Origin: Neurospora tetrasperma FGSC 2508
Lineage: Eukaryota > Ascomycota > Sordariomycetes > Sordariales > Sordariaceae
Assembly (NCBI RefSeq): GCF_000213175.1
Contig: NW_009799179.1
Span: forward strand, 6,132,552 to 6,196,551
Reading direction: 5' to 3'
Length of the DNA stretch: 64,000 nt
Part shown: piece after piece, positions 11,701 to 25,374 of the stretch
Position numbering within the stretch: position 1 is the stretch's first letter
Layout: the number at the start of each line of letters is the position of its first letter
Notes under the pieces: generated by a model
Told to the model about the DNA's origin: nothing
The model's database searches: none
Seen by the model: the letters and a program-made list of their open reading frames with translations, nothing else
Translations under genes and position numbers: made by a program

Positions 11701-13500
11701 TTAAGCTGAGTTTACGTTTTTTTATAACTTTGGATTGAAGAATAACAATTAAAGTATTTTATGTAATATAAATTTAATAAAAATAATAAAAATAAGAAGA
11801 TCCCGGTATATAGAGGACTTTTTATTTCAATTCTAACACTAGTCTTACTTTCTCTATATAGCTAATGTTCGTTTAAATATAAAGCTTTATATCTTTAAAC
11901 TTTTACTCTCTTAAGGTTGTATTACTTTAATAAGTAGTTTGTATCCCCTCAAAATAATAATATTAAAACTGCTTTACGAAGACTATTCTATATATATAAT
12001 TATCTTATTTATTACATTATTAATATAGTTCAAAATAACGTTAATTCAAAAGTAGAAAATAAAATACTACCCCCTTAAAGTTTCATTACTTCGATATATA
12101 GCACGTATATTAAAAACTTTTATTATTAGAATTATATTATTTAAACAATTTGAATAATATTATCTATTATTATAAAGTTAATCTTTATTATAGAATAAAA
12201 AAGTATTTATAAGTTTTAAGGTAAATATAGTTAATAAAGGTTTACTTTTAAGGTTAAATTACTTTTATAGGTTTTTTGAATATTGTAAAAATTAAATTAT
12301 TAGAAAGAACTTTAAAAAGCTATTTGCTAGATGCTTTCTCTTAATCTTTACCACTTTTATTAAACTTATAATAAAGAAATATATAAAAATTAAATTTTCA
12401 ACTTATATAAGATTTATTATAACTAATATTATTTTTAAAAAGTTTAAGAAGGTCTATTACACTTTTATACAAAAACGCTATTGGCCATAGTAAATCTTAT
12501 ATATATTAAAGATGCTATTTTTCCATATCTAATAATAATAAAATTAATAAAAATATTAACAATAATAATATTTCTACATTAAGTAGTATCTTTCCAAGCT
12601 ATTTCAAGACATATAATTTATATATTATTTAAACTACCTATAAATATAATACAACCTTAAAGATAAAGCTTTGTAAGCTATAGGAGCTCTAAAATCTTTA
12701 AATACTCCTTTTTCAAACTTTAAAAATAATTATATAGTAAAAAGAAAAGTACTTTAAGGATAGCCCCAACGAGACAATACTAACAATACTATTTCATCAT
12801 TTATGGACTATTTATCAAAGTAATTCATTCTTAAAAGGATAGTATTTTAAATCTTTCTCATTTAGATTTCTTTTACTTTCAACTATAATATTAATATAAT
12901 AAATAAAATACCTATATATAGAAAATGGCGTTGAAAAGGCGGTTTAATAGTACAATTATTATATAAAGGCGTGCTTTACAACTAATAATAATAGAGAAAT
13001 AATAAAGTTATTAACTAGTTGCTAAATAGAGCAATAGTGTGTAATAGTTAATAATAAACTTAGTAAAGAAAGCTAAAGATAAGTATTATCACGAGCCTTA
13101 ACCTAGGACCTTATACATAACTTTACTAAATATAAGTAATATAAACATTAGGTTAGTATAATATTAATTAGTATTTTAATAAACAGTAGAATAAGTTAAT
13201 AGAACAAGCACTCTTATATAACAAGCTATGCGCTCTGCTAAGCAGCTACTATAATAAGGTAGAGTATCCAAATAGCTACTAGAAATACGCTTTGCTAATT
13301 ATTTTTATAATATATAGACTACCCGTTAAGGGAATACAGGCTTAAGAGGGTGGAAGCTTTGAAGTTCCAAGCCTTATATATTAACAAATATTTGTTATAT
13401 ATAAAAACCCAGACTATTAATAAAATTGAAATAAAAGACTTTATATAAGAGGTATTAGTTTTTAAGTATATTGAAAATGCTCTATTTATAATTTATAGTA
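8741..13500. other. AT-rich RIP-mutated block, no gene
   Basis: About 4.8 kb of strongly AT-rich DNA with TA excess, CpA deficit and stops in all frames. No intact coding sequence, no LTR pair and no clear terminal inverted repeat was found by eye. Small pockets of more normal composition remain, at about 9095-9245 (with an imperfect inverted GGAAGGCTTCC / GGAAGCCTCC pair) and 11440-11720. The simplest reading is one or more old transposons mutated beyond recognition; their class cannot be given. Confidence 0.7.
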
Positions 13501-13568
13501 ATGCTTGGTTATTCTTCTGCAGCCTACGGCCAAGAATCACAAAATCAGCTCAGACCTACTGCCGCAAA

Positions 13569-13642
13569 AATCGGGAGGTGGGGTCGGGGGGTGGGGGGGG
13601 GAGGTGGGCTTTGGAGGTTGTGGGTCCGTGAACTGAGACTAG
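13569..13642. repeat. G-rich dispersed repeat, copy 1
   Basis: A G-rich segment ending in CTTTGGAGGTT, then GGGTCCGTGAACTGAGACTA. A second copy is at 54763-54817, where the order and most bases are the same. It lies about 250 bp upstream of the oligoribonuclease start at the edge of the AT-rich block. It could be a transposon end or a shared regulatory sequence; neither is shown. Confidence 0.6.
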
Positions 13643-13890
13643 TTCGGGCCCGGCTGGTGCCCGGCTCGGGGTGACCATGTGTCCACTGCTACTGCAATAA
13701 AGATCTTTAATTGGACAGAGCCGGATATCCCCCATGATTGAGCCGGATCGAAACAACACCTTATCAACCATACCACCAAAATCAACGGTCTAAGTCAACG
13801 GTTGCTGGCGAGGTCACCTACGTACACCCTCCAGGTCTTGCAACGACTCCATTTTGGCTTGACACCGCTTTTTTTCAATATCATTTAAAT

Positions 13891-14565
13891 ATGGTGTCGA
13901 CACCGCAAGCCGCGCATGTGGCGGCCCAGCAGCAGAGCCAAGGTGCCCTGGTTTGGATCGACTGTGAGGTGCTTAGTGCCAGCCCCTTGTTGATCGCATT
14001 TCTCATCACCAATGTCTCACCTCGCTCACACGCAGTGTTTAAGTAGATGACCGGCCTTGACCCGGACCAAGATGCTATCATTGAGATCTATTGCTTCATT
14101 ACCGACGAGCAACTCAACCTCTTAGATCGTACCGGCTGGGGCACCGTCATTCACCAGACGAAGGCGCGCATGGATGCCATGGATGAATGGTGTACACAAG
14201 TCCACGGCAATAGTGGTCTCATGGCCGCCGTCTTGGCCTCTACCGTCACGCCGGAACAGGCAGCAGACGGGCTGCTGGCATATATACAGAAGTATGTCCC
14301 AAATAAGCGCGTGGCCCTCTTAGCCGGAAACAGCGTACATGCCGACCGCGCCTTTCTCCGCAAGGAGCCCTATGACAGGGTCGTCGATCATTTGCACTAC
14401 CGCATCTTGGACGTAAGTAGTCTAAAAGAAGCTGCTCGTCGTTGGTGCCCTCATATCGCCTCGGGAGCCCCTACCAAGCAGGGACATCATACGGCGAAGG
14501 AGGACATTCTGGAGAGCATCGCAGAGGCTAGGTACTATCGATCTGCTATTTTTCAGAAGGACTAG
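13891..14565 (+). CDS. Oligoribonuclease (DEDDh 3'-5' exonuclease, Rex2/Orn)
   Basis: Degrades short RNA oligonucleotides to mononucleotides; the yeast homologue Rex2 acts in mitochondria and in small-RNA trimming. Two exons (13891-13968 and 14047-14565) with a 78-nt GT-AG intron between WIDCE and MTGLD give 198 aa. The DEDDh set is visible: Asp24 and Glu26 in WIDCE, Asp126 in NSVHADRAFL, His174 and Asp179 in HTAKEDI. I chose the ATG at 13891 because the longer frame upstream begins at TTG and has no ATG, and bacterial Orn is of similar length. A mitochondrial presequence is not obvious. The gene is convergent with phosphoglucomutase, 164 bp apart, and both sit between two RIP-mutated blocks. 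Confidence 0.93.
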
Positions 14566-14729
14566 ATCGTATCTTCATGCTAGGGCAGGAGCGACATGGC
14601 CACCATACGTACGATATGGATTCGATCGGTTGGAAGATGAATTACATTATTTTGCCTGCACTGTCAAAATCTCGGAGAACTAGCCACCCCAGCCCTAGTT
14701 GGTTCCATAGGCCTACATGAACGCCAAAC

Positions 14730-16777
14730 TCATGTCTTCACGTCCGGCTCGTCACGACCAACGAATTCCTTGAACTTCAAGAGCTCGGTTGCCATCTTGA
14801 TTTCAGGCGCCAGGAAGTCCTGGGCATCCATATCATATGTGGCGGGATCCGTGCTGTGCTGCTCAATGTACAAGCGGATGGTGGCGCCGGAAGAACCGGT
14901 GCCGGACAGGCGAACAACGATCCTGCTGCCCGAGGAAAAGCGGGCATACAGACCTTGGTTGGAAGAGACTGAGCCGTCCAAATCGGTGTACGAAAAGTCC
15001 CCAGCTTCCGTGACAGTACGATCTAGACAAAAATGGATCTCCGGTTAGCATCTGTAAGACCGCTTGGTAAGGGCAATCGTCACAAGACTCACCTCCAACC
15101 TTGCTTCCTACAAAGTTTGGATCCGCCACCAAATCCCTGAGGATACCAACAACTTTGTTGGCACCTTCTGAGTCCACATCCTCGTAATCGTAGCGGGTGA
15201 AGAAGGTTCGTCCGTACTCAGCCCAGAAATCCTTTTGGATCTGTTTGATGCTGGGCGCTACTCCGGGGTTGGCGACACCCAATCCCGCAATGATATTCAA
15301 CCAAGCCACAATGGCCCAGAGACCATCCTTCTCTCTGATGTGGTTGCTGCCTGTTCCAAACGACTCTTCGCCGCAGATAGAGAGCTTATTGGCGTCGAAC
15401 AAGGCGCAGAAAAACTTCCAGCCAGTGGGAACCTCATAGCAGTTCAGGCCTTGCTTCTTGGCAACCAAATCCACTGCTCCCGAAGTAGGCATACTGCGTG
15501 CCAGGCCGTACACACCATTCTTCTTAAAGTAGGGAATAAGCTGGGCATGGTGAGCGATAATAGCCAAACTGTCACCGGGCGACACAAAAGCGCCAGCACC
15601 GTAGATCATGTTGCGATCTCCGTCACCGTCAGAGGCTGCGCCAAACGGAATGTTGTTTTTCTCCACAGTCTCAACCAAGCTGTGTGCGTAAGTAAGGTTG
15701 GGGTCAGGGTGGCCACCGTTGAAGTCAGGGGAAGGCTCGCAGTTCTGTGTCGACTCGGAGCCAAGACCGAGCTCCTGCTGGAAGATGGCCTTGCCGTACG
15801 GTCCGGTCACGCCCGAAAGACCGTCGAACAAGACCTTGAAATCAGGATGAGTGGCAAAAAACTTCTTGATCAGGTCGAAGTCGAAGATATCCTTGAGCAT
15901 CTCGACATAGTCCGCGGTGCTATCGACCACCTCGACCTCGAGGTCACCGTACGTCTTGGTACCAATGGTTGAAATGTCAATGTTGGGAATGCTCGCAATC
16001 TTGTACGAGGTCAGGGTCTTGGAGACTTCGTAGATCTTGTTGGTGACCGACTCGGGCGCCGGGCCACCGTTGGCGAGGTTGTACTTGATGCCAAAGTCGT
16101 TCTTGGGACCTAAGCCAGTGTTAACACCGGGTGAGCCATGACAGCTAGGGGGGCTGCTGTTCCTCACCTCCGGGGTTGTGGCTAGCGGTCAGAAGGATGC
16201 CACCTGTCGCCTTGCGCTTGCGGATGACATGGCTGGCGGCAGGGGTCGACAAGATGCCATCCTGGCCGATCAGGAGCTTCTTGACGCCATACGCGGCACC
16301 AATCTTGGCAATCAGCTGAATCACCTCAGGGTTCCAAAATCGGCCATCCCCGCCGATGACGAGGAAGGCACCTATTATTGATTGTATCAACCGGTCAGCT
16401 CCCAAAGCCCACTGCAATTAAGCTTGCTGTATCAAGATTTTGGTATAGGCTTGTGTATTCTCCTACCTTCGGCACCTTCAGGGATGGAGAGCAAGATGCT
16501 CGTGATGAAGGCCTCGCTATAGTGTGGCTGTTGGAATACGGTCACTTTTTTACGAAGTCCGGAGCTGTGAAGGCGGTCCCAAAACGGCTATTGTTAGTCT
16601 TGCTGTTCGATATACGTTCAAAGCCGGCCAAAGCTCAATCGGTGCTTGTAGATATAGCTTTGACATGCCAGAAAGGAGGAGGGTGTCTGGAGAATTAGGA
16701 GGACGAGCGAAGGTGGTGACGTACGTGCCCGGCTTCTGGTCGGTGAATGGCTTGAACTCGACAGTCTGGACCTCCAT
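14730..16777 (-). CDS. Phosphoglucomutase
   Basis: Interconverts glucose 1-phosphate and glucose 6-phosphate in the cytosol, linking glycolysis with UDP-glucose, trehalose and glycogen synthesis. Five exons (16777-16725, 16564-16467, 16371-16168, 16109-15093, 15022-14730) separated by introns of 160, 95, 58 and 70 nt give 554 aa, close to the 560-570 aa of yeast and human enzymes. The phosphoserine loop TASHNPGG has Ser114, the metal loop is SDGDGDR (Asp279, 281, 283), the sugar loop is GEESFGTGS, and the phosphate-binding loop is [15 protein letters not shown] near the C-terminus. All four junctions restore the family sequence. The C-terminus EEPTVRT of yeast is DEPDVKT here. Function is firm. 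Confidence 0.96.
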
Positions 16778-17200
16778 GGTTGCGCGCTTGTGTGAGTAAG
16801 GTAGGTGTTAGAGGATGGTTGGCTGGATAACTGAAAAGAATGAAGAATCAGAAGTAGGATAAGTAACGGCGAGAGCTTTACAAGTTGACCGTAGGAGAAT
16901 AGAAAGATGATTGAAACCCAATCTCTCCTGAGCGGCGTGGGTAGCTCAATTAAAGAGGCCCGAGAGGGGAGGGTCCGCTGTCAAAGGTCGGTGGTACTCC
17001 AGGTAATTGGTAGGCTAGCAAGGTGGGCACAGGTGGGGCAGCGTTGGCAAAGGGGGTGTGGGGAAGAGAGGAGGGGAAGGTAAGGTAGGAGCTGGAAGAG
17101 GAAAGAAGGATAGCACAAGTCAAGCCGGATAGATCGACCGAGGGCCTGGATAAACCAGCGGTGTAGGAGCTGTCTAAGTGATAAAGCGTTATTTTTCAGC
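16778..17200. other. Promoter region of phosphoglucomutase
   Basis: Balanced composition with strand-biased purine and pyrimidine tracts (about 17040-17110), as often seen upstream of highly expressed fungal genes. It ends abruptly at AT-rich DNA near 17200. No core element could be assigned with confidence. Confidence 0.5.
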
Positions 17201-18029
17201 AATTGAACTACTTGGTAATAATCTCTTCATCAAGGTAGTACTTACCGAAAATATAGAGTGTTATATAGAATAATAATCTGAAAGTAATTATTGTAACCTA
17301 ATTATAAAATAATATTAGTATGGATTTTTAGTTAAATTAATAAATAATAACAGTTTTACTCCCTAGCTATAATTTAATATAATATTATAGTGATGTAAGC
17401 TTTTGTTTTAAATATTGAGTAAATAAAACCTATAAAGAATAAAAATTATTTAACTTAAAGCTTCCACTTTATAGGTAGAAACTATATTCTACTACTTAAT
17501 TCTAAATCCTAGTTTAATTTATATTACAGTAATAGTCAAAAAATACTGTCCCCCTCACCTCTATACATTTGTATTACCAGCTCCTCTATGCAACTTCTCC
17601 AATTTTAACCCTTTATAACTCTGCTAATTTCTAGCCAAAATAAAAGATTCTTATAATTAGGAAATTGTATAGTTCAAAATGATACTAGGAAGATAGCACC
17701 TAAGGGAAAAATACGGCTACAATTGCACTTGAGATCAGAGTATCCTAAAAAGCTTAAATTCAGCAAAATACTAAAACTACAACTCAAGATGCAAATGATG
17801 TTCAAAACCACCAAACCTTTATAAAATCTTCTAAAAAGAAGTATAAAGGGAGATTATATAGGTTTGAATAAGCTGACGTTTTTAAATTCTATATAAAACT
17901 TTTCAAAAGATTTTTATAGCTATTTAAATTTAGGCTACAACATTACTAAATGTAGATTTTTCTTAGCAAAAATATCAAATGCATAATGCATTCATAACCA
18001 CCTTAAACCTCAGTACTATTGAATATATA

Positions 18030-18456
18030 TAACGAACGGCAGTCTAATCTGCCTAAGTAAGATAGCTGAAGGTATAAAGACTATCAGTGCTGTTCGGTAA
18101 AGCTAAAAGGTTTACAATAAGTATGCGTGCGTGATACTAGTCTCGGTGATAAGAATTAATTTGTGTTGACTACTGTTGAATTATCTGATAATCTAAGTTT
18201 TCTAATCGCCTTTTTATATTATATATTCCCGAACGCCTTTCGTAGTATAGTAAGCTTAGCTCACCTCTATAATTGAGGGTTACTTTTATGATTATAAGCC
18301 CGGCTTATTATTATAAGCCTGGCTTACTTATATTAATTGTAAGCCTTCCTTATATTATAAGCCTATCCTAGCCTATAATTGTACAATTTAACCCTTTTTA
18401 ATAGCTTATACTCCTAAGGGTTTAATTAGCCTATAAATTTACTTAAATTCGTAATA
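18030..18456 (-). repeat. LTR of gypsy element 1, heavily mutated copy
   Basis: Downstream (3') LTR in element orientation. Matches 24949-25374 along its whole length but is much more AT-rich in its inner half. Confidence 0.88.
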
Positions 18457-21400
18457 TAATACCTCCCCTCCTTAACTATTATTTTTAACAATTTATTAAG
18501 TTATTTTAATCCTCTATTTATTTTTATCCGTTAGTACTATCTTTCTAATTAGATATAGTAAGTCTCTTTATTATTATTCTTTACTATATCGTCTTTTTGT
18601 ATTTAGAAGCGTTTATTTAAATTAATATTGAAACGTCGGACTTTATTATTTAATATTAAGAAGTTTAGAACCTTTATAATACCTTACTCGTATTATACCG
18701 AATGTAATCTTCTTTATAGGAAGCTTTCCGATAATACGAAGTATAGTAAATATATTTATTATACGCATCTTTACGAAGATTTTAATACCAATATTAAATA
18801 TAGGTTCTTCCTTAGTATTTTTATTAGCTTTTAGCTAATTTACTATAGTAGTTCGTATTTTTATAGTATTTAACTGCGTATAGTAAATAAAAGTTATATT
18901 ATTATAGGGTATTAAAGAGCGTTTATTTACTATACGCAATACTTAATAGAAGGATTTAAAAATATAGGTTATTTAATTATTGGATTTAGAATAATAGTAA
19001 TAAGATTTGGCTTCTTAGGGCCGTAAGCTATCTCTCTATAGTATAATTAAATTAGAGGCTTTAAAGGTAGAGGAGCGGGCAATTGGTTTAGAATTAGAAT
19101 TATTATTTATAGAGTAGCTAATAGGGGAATTTACCTCCTTCCTACCTATCAATTAAACGGTTTTAAATATTCCGGTTTATTTAGCTTCTTAGTTAAATAA
19201 TCCTTTAATTTTAACTAATCCGGGTTCCTCCAATAGAATTCCTCTAACTTCTTAAAATAATTCAAATTCTTAACGGGCTCTTATATATTATCCTTAGGAC
19301 CAAATCCTTCCTATTTAATAAAGTATTCCAATTCTCCTTTTTCTACTCTTAAATTTAAGATTTATTCTATATTTTATTCTTTTTCCTTATCCTCAATATT
19401 AATACGTATATTGACTCGTATGTTTTTAAATGCTAGTATAAGTAGTATAATATAGAATAAGTATAATTTTAATTTTATAGTATTAGGAATATCTAATTAA
19501 TATATTATATTAAAAATCTTTTTCTTAATTCTAAATAGTCCTACTTATTGGTCGTTAAATTTCTTATTAGGTCTCTATATCCTAAAGTTCCTAATTAATA
19601 AAAGAACTTTATCTCCTTCCTTAAAGTAAGGTCTTTCGAACCTTTTCAAATTAAAATACCGGCTTATCTTTTATCGAACGAATTCCAATTCTTCCTTAAA
19701 TTTTTTATATAATATATATAATTTTCCGGCCTTAACTAAAGCCCTAGGAATATTCGTATTTAATCCTTCTAAAAGTTCTAATTCGTACCTATAATTTATA
19801 AAGAAAAGTAAAACCTTAATAGTTTTTATAGGGGAGGTATTATATATTAATTGTACTATAGGTAATAGTTCTATTTAATTGCTTTATTCGAAATTAATAT
19901 AGTTCTTTAAGTATTATTCTACAATTTAGTTAATACTTTCCGTCTATCCGTCGGTCTATAGGTAATATATAGTAAATATTTTACTTTTAGTATTAAATTT
20001 AATTATTAATATTTATTGGAACTTAGATATAAATTTAGTATCCCTATTTATAATTTACTCCTTCGGCTAATTATATACCGAAGTAATATTCTAATAAATT
20101 ATATCTATAAATTATTCTACTAATTATATTTCTTTATAGGGTAGGAAGTAATTCTATTTAATTAGTTTATTTACTACTATTAATATACTATTATATATAA
20201 CTCCCGTAGTAGTATGTATAAATAGTAGTAATTTAGTAATAAAGTTTATAATTATTAAATTCTATAGCCTTTCTATAATTTCTAAGGGTTCGAAGAATCC
20301 GTATAGTTTATATTTTGTAATTTTAATCCTACTATAATATTTATAGGCCTATAATATTCGAACTACTTCGGCTTTTAATCTTAGAAAGTTGTAATATTAC
20401 TATACTCTTACTATAGTTTTAGCGATACCTATATATCCTCCTATTTTAAATTTATAAATTCCTATAATAAGAATTTCTTATTACTTTAACTAAATATAGG
20501 CCTTATTATAATACTATAACTTATTATTCCAAAAGGCAATTCCTTCTTTTAAATTATCCTTCTATCTCCGTCGCTCTTCTAGGGTTGCAATAATAGTTTA
20601 ATAATTAGGGTCCTATAATTTAATTTAATAAATAGTATAATATTCTACTTATTCCTATAGGAAGTATACAAATATTCTATTTAATTATTCTTAAAATAAT
20701 AATATAAAAGCTTCTACTATATTTTTTATATAATTTGCTTAACGGTTTAAGGCGTCTATTCAGGCGTTCTTTAAACCTTTCTTATAATTAATTTTAAAAT
20801 TAAATTCTAATAAGAATTCGGCCCAATATATTTAACGGCTATTAAATACCTTCGTAATTATAAAGTACTAAAGATTATTATAATTAATATAAATTTATAT
20901 TTTATATATAATGCTATTAAAGTATAGCCTCTATTTTTAAAACGTTTTAATAATAACTAAGAGTTCCTTATTATAAATAGGATAATTATAATAGGGTCCT
21001 TCCAATTTCTTAAAGAAGAAAGTTATAAAGTATAATTTCCTATATTCATTATATTATCCTAACTATTCTCTAATAATATAGTCTAATATATTAATTTTAA
21101 TTTTAAAAAGTTTACTTAGGTTAGGAAGTTTCAATATAGGGTCCACGGTAATTGCGTTACAAATATTCCTAAAAACTTCTTCTTCCTCCTTTTCCTATAT
21201 AAAAATAGCTTCCTTCCTAGTAAATTTATATAATAATCTAATAATTTTCCTATAATTTTATATAAATATATAATAAAAATTAATAAATTTTAGGAATCTA
21301 TAAATTTTAATCGTATTTCTAAGTATAGGCTAGTTCTATACGGCTTTTACTTTACTTAATTCTATCCTAACCTTGATTTTTGAAATTAAATATCCAAAAA

Positions 21401-24400
21401 ATACGGTCTCCTTTATATAGAATTCGTTTTTCTCTATATTAATAAAGAGTTTATATTTATATAGTACGTCCAATATTTTCCTTATATATTCCTTATACTT
21501 TATAAGAGTTTTAAAGTAAATAAGGATATTATTTAGATAGTAGATAGCGAATTTATTAAAGTAGAGTCGAATTGTATAATTAATAATAGATTAAAAATAT
21601 TATAAATATATTAATTAACCCGAAGGGTACTATAAAATATTTATAGTATTTGTAGGGTATATGAAATATTATTTTCTATTCGTTTCCTTTTTTAATTCGG
21701 ATATAGGTATAAATAATAAGTAAATTAAAGTGTATAAAGTATTATATTCCTACTAATTAACTTCGGATATATAAAATTAGGGGTAAGGGATAATTATTTT
21801 TTATAATCTCTTAATTTAATTACTTATAATAAATATAAAAATATAATTTTCTATTCTTCTTCGGTATAAAGAGGATAGGGTACCCTACTAGTAATATAAA
21901 TTTCCGAATATATCTTCGTTTTAGGTTTTTATTTAAATACTTCCTTAATTCTATATTTTACTTTTTATTAATATAATATATTTTAAAGAATTTAAATTTA
22001 ATTCCTTCCTTAAATTTAATTTTATAGTTCTATAATCCTCGTAGTAGTAATTTTTTAAAGTATTTATTAACGAAAGCCGGGTATCTTTAATATTCTATTA
22101 GGATTACTATCTTCGGTTTCTTTGCTTATTAATTCCAGTAATAATTAAACTTATATTGAGTATTAATTATTAATACTTTTACTAATATTATTAACCTTTC
22201 TTTTATAGCTTTATTACTTTTATTAATAATATAAATTATAATTTCTTATACTATTTATAGTAGGGCTATAGGAACGGCGTCTTCGCAATTTACTTCCTTC
22301 TATACTCCGGTTTTCCTATTAGTAATTAAGTATATTCTAGGACGTAAGCGGCTACCTTCCTTCTAATTAATATTTAAGTTATATATAATATATTATAAAT
22401 ACCCTAGGATTATATCCTTAAATAGCCCTATTTTAACGATATTAAAACTAATTTCGACCGTCTTACTTTCTATTATAATAAGGAATAATAATATTTCCCG
22501 TTTTATAATCTATATTTCGAAAGGCCCTTTTACTATAAAGGGTACTTTTTTCTTTTTCTAGGGAATTTTTAATTATAAAACGAACTTAGGTATAATAAAA
22601 TTTAATTAAGCTTCAGAATCTACTAATATAAATACTTAATAATTTTATTAGTAAATTATAATTTTAAACCTCTAGTCCTATTTCCCTTCTTTTATAATTA
22701 TAATTTTTATAAATATTATAGGGTTCCGGATTTTATCTCTTTAACGGCTATATCGCCGGATAATCCGTTTTATTTAAGGATTTAATTTTCGTCGGGCCTC
22801 CCTAAAGGCCCTAAACCGTTTCCCAATTTTTAATAATAATTATTAAGAGCGTCCTCTTTCTTAAATTTAAATTCGTCTAGCGAATTATATTCTTATAATT
22901 ATACTATATATACGGCTTCCTCTTTATCTTTATACTCGATTATTCTAACTTTCCGGATATAATTATTAAATTCCTTCTTAATATTCTAAGCTTTCTATTT
23001 TATATAAATAGGGTAATCGAATATTGGGTACTATTATTAATAGTAGTCGGTTTTTCCCTATCCTATATAAGTATAAATATTATAGGAGCGAATAATAAAT
23101 CTCTTAAGTAATAGCTATTTATTAACCTTTACGAAAGGTTGTAAATTAAATACGAACTATTTATTAATAATAAGGGTAGTTTATAAATCGCTTCGGTTGA
23201 AAGTATATATAATTAATCTAAATTATCCTTACTAATTTAACCTTCTAATAGGTTAGAAACGGTTATTCTACTTATTCCTAAAATATTCGTTGTAATTATT
23301 AGTAATATATTAGAACTATAGTATCCGGTAGTAAATATAATAAAGGGGATATATTTAAACTATATCTCTTTTAATTAGTTAATATACTTTTAAAGGCTCT
23401 AAAATTCTTTTTTAAATAGCTTTAGGCTCCCCTTTAATAATAATTATACGCTTCTTCTAAAAGTCGTCCTACAATTCGTCCTTCCCGCTTTTATTTAAAT
23501 AATATTATAATAACTCTATTTAATACTTATTAGTAAAATTATTAGGGTATTTATATTAATATAAATCAATAAATTTGAAGATATAGTATTCCTTAATTAT
23601 AGAGGTTAGCAGAGGTATTGGGGGAGGGGTAGTATTTATTATATATATAATCGTAAAGAAAATTCGGTTAATATTAGGGAAATTACCAATTTTTTCCTAT
23701 ATTAGGGTTTAGTACATTTATACCTAGGGTATATTAATATTTTATACCTCTTCTTTAAGATCTTCCTTATTAGGCCCTTCCTAATTATATTTATCGTCGG
23801 CCTTCTACTATACTTCCTAATCGAAGTCTATAACTCTATCTATAGTATTTTCTAAATTATTTTAGCTATATTCGGTGCTAGCGATTTTAATTACCCTAAT
23901 TCCTTCTACTATAACGGTTTCTATTTTTTTCTAATTTAATTATTTAGGCGTACAGTAATTTCTCTTTATATATCTATTTTTATTATAATTAAAGTATTTA
24001 ACTTTTAAAAGGTCCTACTTATTTTAATCAATTTAAACTATATTAATTTCTATAGGCCCGGAGTAAGTAGTTCTAGAGATATAAATTCCCTAAATCTTTT
24101 TTTTTTAATATTAATATTATTAAACTTAAGAGAAACGAAAGTAGTTGTCTTTCCTTTCTTCTCCTATTCCTATTAGAATTATCAATTGTCGATATAAATA
24201 GTTTTATTTATATAGGCGTTAATAATTTTAGGGCGGTCCTCCTTATAGAATTCGTCCTTAATTCGTTCTTTAAGGCTATTATAGAATAATTATATTAATT
24301 TATTATTATTAATATTACTACAAAGGGAATTTTATTTAAAAAGTATAATATAAGTTAAAGTAAATTTAATTTATTAAAAATAGGTTAGGCGTTTTTAAAC

Positions 24401-24948
24401 CCTACGAATTTTATCCTTCTTTCTAAAGATTTAAGAGAGGGCTTAAATAAATTCCTTATAAGAATTTAAAATTTTCTTAGTAAAATCCGAAATTTAGTTT
24501 CCGTTCTTATAGTAGTCTTTAAGGATAGGCTTATACTAAATAAGGGCTTTATCTACGAATCGAATACTTACGTAGGCTACCTTCTCGAATTTAGAGGTAA
24601 ACCGATTTCTATAAAAATAGAGGTAAATATATATTTAAATTAAGAATCCTATAAAAGCGGCCTATTAGCTATCGAACTCTTTAGGTATAAATAATTTAAT
24701 TTTTAGTCTATTGATAGGGGTAGTTCCCTCTCCTACCTTCGCTTTAGGGGTACTAGGTCTAACCTTAAATTAAATTTCAAATTAGAGAATACGTTCTTAT
24801 ATAGCCTTAAACTATTATTAAACAGTAGCGAAATTTAAGGGCTTACCCTAAGTATTATCATTATTATTTCCGGTAGTAGTAAATATAATAAAACGAAAAT
24901 AATACTTTCAATATTATCCGAAATAGGTTAAAGGGAGTAGTTAATATA

Positions 24949-25374
24949 TAATAAATAGTAGTTTAATTTATTAAATAAGATAATTAAAAGTATAAAAACT
25001 ATTAATACTATTCGGTAAAACTAAAAGGTTTACAATAAGTACACGTACGTAATACTAGTTTCGGTAATAAGAATTAATTTGTATTAATTACTTTCGAACT
25101 ATCTAATAATCTGAGTTTTCTAGTCGCCTTTTTATACTGTATATTCCCGAACGCCTTTCGTAGTATAGTAAGCCCAGCTCACCTCTATAGTTGAGGGTTA
25201 CTTCTGTCGTTGTAAGCCCGGCTTACTATTGTAAGCCTGGCTCACTTATACTAACCGTAAGCCTTCCTTACACTGTGAGCCCATCCTGGCCTATAGTTGC
25301 ACAGTCTAACCCTTTTTGGCAGCTTGTGCTCCCAAGGGCCTAGTTGGCCCGCGAACTCGCTTAAGTTCGTAACA
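24949..25374 (-). repeat. LTR of gypsy element 1, partly preserved copy
   Basis: Upstream (5') LTR in element orientation, starting TGTTACGAAC on the minus strand. Its outer 200 bp (about 25175-25374) keep near-normal GC content, while the inner half is AT-converted. Confidence 0.88.

Larger units (their letters stand above)
18030..25374 (-). mobile_element. Ty3/gypsy LTR retrotransposon, RIP-degraded fossil
   Basis: A complete-length but dead element of about 7345 bp in minus orientation. LTRs at 18030-18456 (427 bp) and 24949-25374 (426 bp) are direct repeats, and ATATA is duplicated at 18025-18029 and 25375-25379. The polymerase remnant lies in the centre: the YxDD region of reverse transcriptase is recognisable near 21525-21545 on the minus strand, and the gag side lies to the right (about 23.4-24.9 kb). 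The LTRs contain several spaced copies of a GTAAGCC motif. It is broken by a very large number of stops from RIP, so LTR divergence cannot be used for dating. It inserted into the TIR element listed above. Confidence 0.9.

Noticed and set aside
13738-13890. Longer N-terminus for oligoribonuclease
   Set aside because: The upstream frame starts at TTG without an ATG; the first ATG is at 13891 and gives the normal family length.
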